A stretch of 15,292 nt of DNA, taken from DAOUAM01 sp034433305. Lineage in GTDB: Bacteria; Chloroflexota; Dehalococcoidia; Lucifugimonadales; DAOUAM01. The position numbers and the translations under genes were made by a program. Of this stretch, positions 7,658 through 13,926 are shown one piece after another; position 1 is the stretch's first letter; each line of letters begins with the position of its first letter. The DNA lies in NCBI GenBank assembly GCA_034433305.1, contig DAOUAM010000040.1, positions 1 through 15,292 of the forward strand, in the 5' to 3' direction. The notes below the pieces were generated by a model. It was given only the letters and a program-made list of their open reading frames with translations. It ran no database searches and was not told the DNA's origin.

Positions 7658-8176
7658 ATGGCAAAGAGGAGTGTACTTGGCCTGTTTCAAGATGAGAACG
7701 TGGTGGCCGACACCCTGGACTCGCTGAAGGCGGCCGGCTACGCGCCAGCCGAGTACGAGGTGCTGACGGGCACTCCCTATCCCGAGGGTACCTTCGGGGA
7801 GGCCCAGCCAGTCCACAAGCTGTACAGGTTCCCGCTCATAGGCGCGGCCTGTGGCTTCATCATCGGCCTGGTGCTTACGGCGGGCACCCAGTTGGCATTC
7901 CCTCTGGTCACGGGCGGCAAGCCCATTCTGTCTATTCCCCCCATGGCCATCATCATGTATGAGGGCACCATGCTGGGGGCCATCCTGTTCACCATCGCCG
8001 GCATAATCTTCGAGTCGAGGCTGCCCAGGCTGTTCATGGGCGCCTATGACACGCGCATTACTGAGGGCTACATTGGGGTGGCCGTGACCACTGAAGATAG
8101 CAAGGTAGGCAAGGCGGAGGACCTGCTCAAGAAGGCCGGCGCCCTGGACATCAAGCGCGGCTGGGAGACGAGTTAG
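7658..8176 (+). CDS. actD: ActD subunit of alternative complex III (DUF3341)
   Basis: This 172-residue protein has a cytoplasmic alpha/beta N-terminal part (about 1-55, beginning SVLGLFQDENVVADTLDSLK), two membrane helices at about 59-82 and 100-120 forming a hairpin, and a short soluble tail. The layout and opening motif match DUF3341, the ActD subunit, found only with ACIII and related complexes. Its role is structural, and its precise function in the complex is not established. GAGG at 7647-7650 lies within the preceding stop region, and actE starts 4 bases after the stop, so the gene is embedded in the operon. Confidence 0.9.
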   Translation: MAKRSVLGLFQDENVVADTLDSLKAAGYAPAEYEVLTGTPYPEGTFGEAQPVHKLYRFPLIGAACGFIIGLVLTAGTQLAFPLVTGGKPILSIPPMAIIMYEGTMLGAILFTIAGIIFESRLPRLFMGAYDTRITEGYIGVAVTTEDSKVGKAEDLLKKAGALDIKRGWETS

Positions 8177-8180
8177 GGCC

Positions 8181-8849
8181 ATGCAGAAGTCAACCTCAGG
8201 CTCCAGCACAAAGCCCTTCTGGCTGAAAGTTGCGTGGCCTCCTACGGTCCTGGCCCTGCTGGTGATAATGGCGGCCCTGGGCTGCTATAACCACAGGACG
8301 GGCGAGACCAGGATCGGCGGCGCCATACGCTTCACGTTGCCTGCATTCCCGGAGACAGGCTCGCACGCCGCCAACGTGTTCACGGAGATGCATTACCAGC
8401 CCTCCTATCGCGTCCAGGAGGTCCCCAGGTTACTCCCCGCGCCTGACTCCGTCCCTGTGACCGGAAGGGCGGTGCAGCTACACTCCCTGGAAGAGTACCG
8501 GCCACTGGAAATCCCCCCGCAGGTGCTCCAGAACTATGACGCGCAGCGTGCCCAGACGCTATACCAGGTCAACTGCCAGGTGTGTCACGGCGCCACCCTC
8601 CAGGGCGACGGCCCCATGCGCCAGTTCCTCCAGGGAGGCCCCCTGCCGGCTAACCTGACCCTGGATGTCACCCGCAATGCCACCAACGGCGAGCTTTTCG
8701 CTTTTGTGTCGGAAGGTGGCAGACAGGGCGCTGCGGCGGTGTTCCGGGGCCGCGAGTCCACCTCGCCCATGCCGCCCTTCAAGTTCCTGCTCACGGACGA
8801 AGAGCGCTGGACCCTGGTCAAGTTCCTGAGGGACACCATAGGCCAGTAG
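8181..8849 (+). CDS. actE: Monoheme cytochrome c lipoprotein, ActE subunit of alternative complex III
   Basis: The 222-residue protein has an N-terminal hydrophobic signal (about 20-34) ending in A-A-L-G-C35, a lipobox, so it is probably lipid-anchored on the outer face of the membrane. The M-H-Y-Q-P-S-Y stretch at 70-76 followed by a P-V-T-G-R-A-V motif at 92-98 is typical of ActE. One heme site, CQVCH at 132-136, and a likely axial Met197 in S-P-M-P-P-F mark a class I monoheme cytochrome c. It should accept electrons from the pentaheme ActA and hand them to an oxidase or soluble carrier. It is the last gene of the operon. No cytochrome oxidase genes follow, unlike many ACIII loci. Confidence 0.92.
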   Translation: MQKSTSGSSTKPFWLKVAWPPTVLALLVIMAALGCYNHRTGETRIGGAIRFTLPAFPETGSHAANVFTEMHYQPSYRVQEVPRLLPAPDSVPVTGRAVQLHSLEEYRPLEIPPQVLQNYDAQRAQTLYQVNCQVCHGATLQGDGPMRQFLQGGPLPANLTLDVTRNATNGELFAFVSEGGRQGAAAVFRGRESTSPMPPFKFLLTDEERWTLVKFLRDTIGQ

Positions 8850-8966
8850 CCTCTGCGGGGCAGTCCCGGCGACCGCCACACGTGCGCCCCGGACATGGAG
8901 GCAAGCCTGGCCTTCTCTAATACCAAGACCCATGATGCATGTGGGCGGGTCGCCGCTGCATGGGCC

Positions 8967-9040
8967 ATCATGCTCCCTTCCTGACCTTTCCCCACAGGGG
9001 AAGGGAGTGTCCTCGCCCCCTTTGGGGGAGAGCCAGAGAG
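8967..9040 (-). repeat. REP-like palindromic repeat, copy 2 (inverted)
   Basis: Read on the - strand, this segment aligns with 107-180. The dyads are CCCCC/GGGGG around the AAA at 9021-9023, and CCTTCCCC facing GGGGAAAGG around 8985-9006. Unlike copy 1 it is not interrupted at its CTCTCT end, which lets the junction of the IS110-type element be placed. Confidence 0.6.
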
Positions 9041-9125
9041 GGGGCTGGCCTTACCACCGGCGCAGCGCCAATGTGCACCATGTCCCCTGGTTAGGGGTAA
9101 AAACATGAGGGGCTTCACCCTCATC

Positions 9126-9210
9126 CCAGCCTTCTCCCGTCAAGGGGGAAGGGGTATTTCCTATCCCCTGGCGGGAGAGGACCAAGCTTGCCCTGAGCCT
9201 GCCGAAGGGG
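9126..9210. repeat. Second type of G/C-rich intergenic dyad repeat
   Basis: CCTTCTCCC at 9130-9138 faces GGGGGAAGG at 9144-9152. After a further TCCCCTGGCGGGAGA dyad, the segment ends in GCCCTGAGCCTGCCGAAGGG (about 9190-9209). The last motif resembles a short palindromic element, with CCCTTCG and CTCAGGG arms, that is widespread in environmental bacterial genomes. The identification is from pattern memory and no other copy of this exact type is visible in the window. Confidence 0.4.
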
Positions 9211-9250
9211 TGAGAAGGAAACGCTCCATCAAATTCAAGTTGGCACAGCA

Positions 9251-10633
9251 CTAGCGGCACACCAGCCGCAGGGTGTGGCTGGTGCCTCTGGACAGCTCCA
9301 GGGTGGTGGCCCTGCCCAGCAACTCCTCGCCGCCGTCCCACTGCATGCTCTGCAGCACGCCCGGGAAGGGCGCGGTCACCTCCATGCTGTAGCCTCTGAA
9401 CCTGATGCTGGACGAGGTGGCATCCACCTCCACCTGGCCTGCCGGGAGGGTCAGGGTGCCGACGGTGCCTGGTCCAATGGGCGACTGGGGCACCTCGAAG
9501 ATGGGCAGTGAGTTGGCGGCCTGCAACAGGCCCTCGGCGGGAATGGAGAAAGCCGGGCAGTTGGTATTCTCCAGGTGTACCTGGGACGACCCCCACGCGG
9601 CCACTGCGCCAATGGCCGCGCCTCCGGCCACCACCAGGCCAGCGCCGGCCACGACCATGGCCTTCACTGGAAGGCTGAGGGACGCCCAGAAGCCCGCCTT
9701 GGCCGCGGCCTGCGTTGTCACTGCTCCCGTGGCCGTGCCTGCCTGGCCCCCGGCGGCAGCCGTGGTACTCGCGCCTTCGGCCCCGGTGCCTGGTGGCATT
9801 GCCCCGGCCGGGAGGGCGTCCACCAGGTTGGAGAATACTTCCGCCTTGAGGGCCGGCGAGGGCAGGACGGGAATGAGGGCGCCGAAAAGCTCGGCGGCGG
9901 ACGCGTAGCGTCGGCGGTTACTGCCACAGGTGGCGCACGCCTGGGCGTGCCGGCCGATGGCCCGCCTTACGCGTGGCGTAAGCTCGCCCTCCGCGCCCAT
10001 CCTCGTCACTATGGCGTCCACCTCGCTGCACTCCCTTCGCCCGCGTCGCGCCAGCAGCAGAGCGGTGACTGCCTCCTCCAGCGAATCTCTCAATCGGCTC
10101 AGCATCGTGTAAACGTTACCTCGACTGGTGCCCAGTGTCTGGGCAATCTCTTCAGGCTCCAGGTGTTGCCTGAGACTGAGGTCCAGCAGGGCGTACTCGT
10201 TGGCGTTGAGGCCTCGGGCAGCCTGCCAGACCAGGGCGGCCAGTTCCTCGTTCATGGCCGACTGCTCCGGGCTGGCCTCGGGCACGGCGGACACGTGGTG
10301 AAAGGCTGGCCCCTGGTCTTCCTCCATCTCCACCTCGGGCATGGCCTCCAGCCGCCTGTCCCGGCGGATGCGGTCAATGGCGGCATTGCGGGCCACGGTC
10401 AGCAGCCACGCCCTGAAGCTCACCTGGGGAGGGCGTGGACTCTGGCCCGATAGCAGTTTCATGAAAGTGTCTTGCGCCACGTCCGCAGCCTCGGCCTCGT
10501 TTCGGGTAAGCCTCAGCACGAAGTCGTACACGCGGTCAAAGTGGCGCTCGTAGAGGTCAGTGAACGCCTCCTTGTCGCCTTGCATTGACCTGGCCGCCAG
10601 TTCCTCGTCGGCGAGGGGAGAAGGAATAGCCAC
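9251..10633 (-). CDS. Membrane-tethered ECF sigma factor fused to a zinc anti-sigma-like motif
   Basis: With the GTG start at 10633 the product has 460 residues. Region 2 of an ECF sigma factor spans about 22-94, including DVAQDTFMKLL and FRAWLLTVARNAAIDRIRR. Region 4 spans about 131-186, with a helix-turn-helix at EEIAQTLGTSRGNVYTMLSR. Next comes C202-x26-H229-x3-C233-x2-C236, which is the zinc anti-sigma (ZAS) pattern, then an Ala/Gly/Pro/Thr-rich linker, one membrane helix (324-347) and a domain of about 110 residues predicted outside the membrane. That domain has two cysteines, 359 and 459, near its ends. AGGAGG at 10642-10647 lies 8 bases from the GTG at 10633, but only 2 bases from an ATG at 10639; a GTG at 10690 gives a longer form. 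The architecture suggests a sigma factor held at the membrane until a signal frees it. Its regulon is unknown. Confidence 0.87.
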   Translation of the reverse strand: MAIPSPLADEELAARSMQGDKEAFTDLYERHFDRVYDFVLRLTRNEAEAADVAQDTFMKLLSGQSPRPPQVSFRAWLLTVARNAAIDRIRRDRRLEAMPEVEMEEDQGPAFHHVSAVPEASPEQSAMNEELAALVWQAARGLNANEYALLDLSLRQHLEPEEIAQTLGTSRGNVYTMLSRLRDSLEEAVTALLLARRGRRECSEVDAIVTRMGAEGELTPRVRRAIGRHAQACATCGSNRRRYASAAELFGALIPVLPSPALKAEVFSNLVDALPAGAMPPGTGAEGASTTAAAGGQAGTATGAVTTQAAAKAGFWASLSLPVKAMVVAGAGLVVAGGAAIGAVAAWGSSQVHLENTNCPAFSIPAEGLLQAANSLPIFEVPQSPIGPGTVGTLTLPAGQVEVDATSSSIRFRGYSMEVTAPFPGVLQSMQWDGGEELLGRATTLELSRGTSHTLRLVCR

Positions 10634-10737
10634 CTGCATTGCCTCCTGTCCAGGCCACCAAGGGCCAGGGACGCCAGCCTTCGGCTTCACCTGTACCTGA
10701 CCTTCGCGGCCCGGTGCCAGTGGGCCACGCGGCCTAA

Positions 10738-10743
10738 ATTATA
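10738..10743 (-). promoter_or_regulatory. Possible -10 element for the sigma-factor gene
   Basis: On the - strand these bases read TATAAT, the only perfect -10 hexamer in this divergent region, about 105 bases upstream of the sigma-factor start. The sequence 17 bases further upstream (CGGGAG) is not a good -35, so support is weak. Confidence 0.3.
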
Positions 10744-10762
10744 CGCGATTCACAGTGCTACT

Positions 10763-10810
10763 CCCGCATGACCGGCAGGGGACCTCCTCTACTGTAGAGA
10801 CGCATGCGGG
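10763..10810. promoter_or_regulatory. Nested inverted repeats in the divergent control region
   Basis: CCCGCATG at 10763-10770 and CATGCGGG at 10803-10810 are perfect 8-base reverse complements. Between them lies CTCTAC-T-GTAGAG at 10787-10799, a second perfect dyad. They sit between the divergently read sigma-factor and CoA-transferase genes and could be operator sites for either. There is no T-run, so termination is unlikely. Confidence 0.4.
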
Positions 10811-10914
10811 CGCCGCCATCTTACAGTATGGGGCGCACAGCCAGGAATGTACTCCACCTCGCCCTTTGCCGGGAACTGGTATCATACTCCTCAAAGTCCT
10901 GGAGGTCAGGTTAC

Positions 10915-12162
10915 ATGGACGGGGAGAAGCCTGCCGCGCTGCAAGGTATCCGGGTCATTGACTGGACCATCTGGCAGTTTGGCCCTGTCGCTGCCACCAT
11001 GTTGGGCGACCTGGGAGCCGAAGTCGTAAAAGTGGAGTCCCTGGACGGCGACCCTGGCCGGGCGGTGTTCACCGCTGGCGGTGTTGACCGCAGCCTCGAG
11101 GGAGGCAGGAACGCCTACTTCGAGGCCAACCACCGCAACAAACGGGCCATAGCGGTGGACCTCAAGAGGCCTGAGGGCGTCGAGGTCATGTACAGGCTGG
11201 TGGCCGGAGCCGACGTTTTCATCCAGAACTTCCGCAAGGGCGTGGCAGAGCGGCTTGGCCTGGGGTACGAGAAGCTGCGGGAGCTTAATCCCAGGCTCAT
11301 ATACGCTTCAGGCTCTGGCTACGGCCCACTGGGGCCTGACTCGGGGCTGCCGGCCCTGGACTCCGCCGGGCAGGCCCGCAGTGGCCTGATGTTCGCCACT
11401 GGCCCCGATGGCGCCGACCCGTACCCCGTCCAGGGCGTCATCTGCGACCAGATAGGCGGCATCACGCTGGCCTTTGGCATCCTGGCGGCGCTGGTGGCAC
11501 GCTCCATCCACGGCGTCGGCCAGCGGGTGGACGTGTCCCACCTGAGCAGCGCCATCTGGCTCCAGGGCCTTGCTGTGAGTATGGGCCTGCTTACCAGCCA
11601 CAAGCCCGGCTCGGAGATCAACCTTACCTCCAACCCCAGGCGGGCAGCGGCCTACAATCCCCTGGCCAACTATTACAGGTGCAAGGACGGGCGCTGGATA
11701 ATGCTGGCCAACTTCCAGGCGGACCGCTACTGGCCGTCACTGGCCCGTGCCCTGGGCCTCGGGCACCTGGTGGATGACCCGCGCTTTCGTGATACCCAGG
11801 CCCGTGGCGCCAACCGTGTTGAGCTGGTGCGCATCCTGGACGAGACCTTCGCCCAGAAGACCTACGCCCAGTGGGAGCGCGTCTTGCGGGAGTCCGGCGA
11901 CTTCATCTTTGCCCCCGTGCAGCGCCTGTCAGAGCTGAAAAATGACTCGCAGGTTATTGCCAATGGGTACATCGCCGAGGTGGACCATCCGGTGCTGGGG
12001 CGTGTCAAGCTGGCGGACCACCCTGTCCGGTACAGCGAGACGCCGCACAGCATACGCCGCGTGGCCCCTGAGCTGGGCGAGCATACCGAGGAGGTGTTGC
12101 TGGGACTGGGGTACTCCTGGGCTGACATGGAGCGGCTGCGCGACCAGGGCGTCATCCTCTAG
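10915..12162 (+). CDS. Class III CoA-transferase (CaiB/BaiF family)
   Basis: The 415-residue protein matches the CaiB/BaiF family. These enzymes move CoA from an acyl-CoA to another carboxylic acid via an enzyme-bound aspartyl thioester. Visible features are the N-terminal G-x-R-V-I-D segment, L-G-D-L-G-A-E-V-V-K-V-E at 30-41, N-H-R-N-K-R-A-I-A-V-D-L at 72-83, and the G-x-G-P block leading to A-L-D149-S-A-G-Q-A, where Asp149 is the expected catalytic residue. Length is typical. GGAGGT at 10901-10906 is 8 bases before the ATG at 10915, so I prefer this start over an in-frame one at 10804 that adds 37 residues without family similarity. The substrate cannot be told from sequence: the family covers formate, carnitine, bile acid, succinate and other acids, and no pathway partner adjoins it. 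Confidence 0.9.
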   Translation: MDGEKPAALQGIRVIDWTIWQFGPVAATMLGDLGAEVVKVESLDGDPGRAVFTAGGVDRSLEGGRNAYFEANHRNKRAIAVDLKRPEGVEVMYRLVAGADVFIQNFRKGVAERLGLGYEKLRELNPRLIYASGSGYGPLGPDSGLPALDSAGQARSGLMFATGPDGADPYPVQGVICDQIGGITLAFGILAALVARSIHGVGQRVDVSHLSSAIWLQGLAVSMGLLTSHKPGSEINLTSNPRRAAAYNPLANYYRCKDGRWIMLANFQADRYWPSLARALGLGHLVDDPRFRDTQARGANRVELVRILDETFAQKTYAQWERVLRESGDFIFAPVQRLSELKNDSQVIANGYIAEVDHPVLGRVKLADHPVRYSETPHSIRRVAPELGEHTEEVLLGLGYSWADMERLRDQGVIL

Positions 12163-12210
12163 CGGCCCGCCCGGCGGAGGCCAGAGATGTGCCTCGCTGG
12201 TTACAGGCGA

Positions 12211-12239
12211 TTGACAGTGCTGCCGCCGTGGCCTACCGT
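12211..12239 (+). promoter_or_regulatory. Possible promoter of the sugar epimerase gene
   Basis: TTGACA at 12211-12216, a 17-base spacer and TACCGT at 12234-12239 give a perfect -35 with a weak -10. It lies 72 bases before the epimerase start, in the 148-base gap after the CoA-transferase gene, suggesting separate transcription of the two genes. Confidence 0.4.
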
Positions 12240-12310
12240 GGGACGTGGTGCGGCCTCGGGCGGCGCATCCGCCAGGTCAGCGGGCCGTTTTTCAGGGGGT
12301 AAGGGACTGC

Positions 12311-13282
12311 ATGAGTGTTCTCGTCACTGGCTGCGCCGGGTTCATCGCCTCAAGGGTGTGCCAGCTCCTCATGGAGTCTGGCGAGACGGTGGTGGGCGTG
12401 GACAACCTGAACGATGCCTACGACTCTCGCCTGAAACACTGGCGCCTGGGGAGACTGCAGGGCCATCCCCGCTTCCAGTTCCACCACCTGGACATATCGG
12501 ACTATCCCAAGCTGCGGGAGCTATTCGCGGCGCGGGCGCCCTTCTCCAGCGTCCTGAACCTGGGCGCCAGGGCTGGAGTGCGGCCCAGCGTGGAAGACCC
12601 CTGGGTGTACTACCAGAGCAACACTATCGGCACCCTCAATCTGCTGGAGCTATGCCGCCAGCACGGTACCACCAAGTTTGTCCTCTCATCCACCTCCAGC
12701 GTGTATGGCGCGGACACGCCCCGGCCCTTCCGGGAGGACAGCAACACCAGCCGGCCGCTTTCGCCCTACGCAGCCTCCAAGAAGGCCGCCGAGACGCTGG
12801 TATATACCTATCACCACCTCTACGGCCTGGATGCCACCGTGCTCAGGTACTTCACCGTCTATGGCCCCGCCGGCAGGCCCGACATGAGCATTTTCATCTT
12901 CATCCGCCGGATAGCCGAGGGCCAGCCCATTACCGTGTACGGCGATGGCAGGCAGGAGCGGGACTTCACCTACGTGGACGACATCGCCCGTGGTACCGTG
13001 GCTGCCCTGAGGCCCCTGGGCTACGAGATAGTCAACCTGGGCAACGACCAGCCCGTGGCCCTGGCCGATGTCATCGCCATGATCGAGACCTTCCTGGGGA
13101 AGAAGGCCAGGATTGAGCACCAGCCTATGCACGCTGCCGATGTCAAAGCCACCTGGGCGGACATCTCCAGGGCGGGCCAACTGCTGGGCTGGCGCCCCCA
13201 GGTGTCCCTGGAGGAAGGCATCAGGCGCACGGTGGACTGGTACAGGGAAAACAGGGACTGGGTGAAGGACCTGCGCTTCTAG
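12311..13282 (+). CDS. NAD-dependent nucleotide-sugar epimerase, UDP-glucuronate 4-epimerase type
   Basis: The 323-residue extended short-chain dehydrogenase has the NAD-binding motif T-G-C-A-G-F-I-A at 6-13, D31-N-L-N-D for cofactor ribose binding, S-S-T-S-S-V-Y-G at 126-133, and the catalytic Y153-x3-K157. The G-D-G-x-Q-E-R-D-F-T-Y-V-D-D segment is typical of sugar-nucleotide epimerases and dehydratases. The D-N-L-N-D-x-Y-D-x-x-L-K-x-x-R-L stretch at 31-46 is characteristic of enzymes converting UDP-glucuronate to UDP-galacturonate, for cell-surface polysaccharide. Related GalE-like activities cannot be excluded. Start ATG 12311 has a purine-rich AGGGGG/AAGGGA region upstream; the in-frame start at 12245 adds residues before the Rossmann fold. 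It ends convergently with the next gene, sharing a CTAG. Confidence 0.88.
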   Translation: MSVLVTGCAGFIASRVCQLLMESGETVVGVDNLNDAYDSRLKHWRLGRLQGHPRFQFHHLDISDYPKLRELFAARAPFSSVLNLGARAGVRPSVEDPWVYYQSNTIGTLNLLELCRQHGTTKFVLSSTSSVYGADTPRPFREDSNTSRPLSPYAASKKAAETLVYTYHHLYGLDATVLRYFTVYGPAGRPDMSIFIFIRRIAEGQPITVYGDGRQERDFTYVDDIARGTVAALRPLGYEIVNLGNDQPVALADVIAMIETFLGKKARIEHQPMHAADVKATWADISRAGQLLGWRPQVSLEEGIRRTVDWYRENRDWVKDLRF

Positions 13283-13893
13283 ACGATGCCCATCCGCTCC
13301 AGGTCCTGCTCAAGCTGCCGGGCCGAGTGGAACTGGACGGCGGTAATGCCCACCGACCTGGCCGAAGCCACGTTCTCCGGCCTGTCGTCTATGAACAGGC
13401 ACTCGGCCGGCGCCACGCCAAGCCTGGCTAGGCCGGATGTGAAGAAGGCCGGGTCTGGCTTGCAGCAGCCCAACTCGAAGGAGAGCAGCCCCTCCCTGAA
13501 GTGCCGCAGCGCTTTCTGCACCTCCAGCCCACGCGCGTGGTGAATGACATCGGTGTTGGAGCCGAGGGCCAGCCTGTAGCCTCCACGCAGCCTCTCCACC
13601 AGGCCAGCCAGCCCAGGGTTGGGCGCGATGATGCTGGCCCAGGTCTCGGCGAAGCTCTGGAAGTCCAGGTTAAAGCCCAGTCCCTCGCACATGCGGCGGT
13701 GGAACTCATCGGGCTGAATCTCGCCGCGCATGAACGGGTAGTAAGCGTCCCCCTTGACGATAAGCTCCATGACGGCCTCCGGCGTCCGGCCAGAGAGCCG
13801 CGCCAGGGGGCTGGTTACCCTGTCCCAGTGGGTCAGCACCAGGACGCCCCCCAGGTCGAAGATGAGTGTGCTGAGTGGTCGGTCGGTCCTCAT
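13279..13893 (-). CDS. HAD-superfamily phosphatase (HAD-IA, YihX-like)
   Basis: The 204-residue protein has motif I L-I-F-D13-L-G-G-V-L, motif II L-G-S-N-T-D near 110, motif III with the C-C-K-P-D lysine near 145, and motif IV F-I-D-D-R-P-E-N-V near 167-175, with a helical cap between motifs I and II. The second acidic residue of motif I, usual in phosphatases, is Gly15. The same F-D-L-G replacement occurs in the YihX-type sugar-phosphate phosphatase group, so it is likely a subfamily trait rather than a defect. Substrate is unknown; small phosphorylated sugars are plausible. It lies 33 bases downstream of the beta-propeller gene and may be co-transcribed with it. Its stop codon overlaps the opposite-strand epimerase stop. 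Confidence 0.85.
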   Translation of the reverse strand: MRTDRPLSTLIFDLGGVLVLTHWDRVTSPLARLSGRTPEAVMELIVKGDAYYPFMRGEIQPDEFHRRMCEGLGFNLDFQSFAETWASIIAPNPGLAGLVERLRGGYRLALGSNTDVIHHARGLEVQKALRHFREGLLSFELGCCKPDPAFFTSGLARLGVAPAECLFIDDRPENVASARSVGITAVQFHSARQLEQDLERMGIV

Positions 13894-13926
13894 GGCAAGC
13901 CGCGCAGTACCTCAGCCATTGGCCTG

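Larger units (their letters stand above)
8850..9250. other. Repeat-rich gene-free interval between convergent genes
   Basis: No gene is recognised here. The interval lies between the 3' ends of actE and the sigma-factor gene. It holds an inverted pair CATGATG 8931-8937 / CATCATG 8966-8972, the second REP-like repeat copy, and a further G/C-rich dyad repeat with a CCCTGAGC-type element. I found no clear rho-independent terminator with a T-run for either flanking gene, although the G/C-rich dyads could contribute to termination. Confidence 0.6.

Noticed and set aside
8855..8893. CGGGGC...GCCCCG pair after actE as a terminator
   Set aside because: The loop is about 24 bases and no T-run follows, so it does not qualify as a rho-independent terminator.
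10804..10914. N-terminal extension of the CoA-transferase from an earlier start
   Set aside because: The added 37 residues do not resemble the family, and a strong GGAGGT precedes the ATG at 10915.
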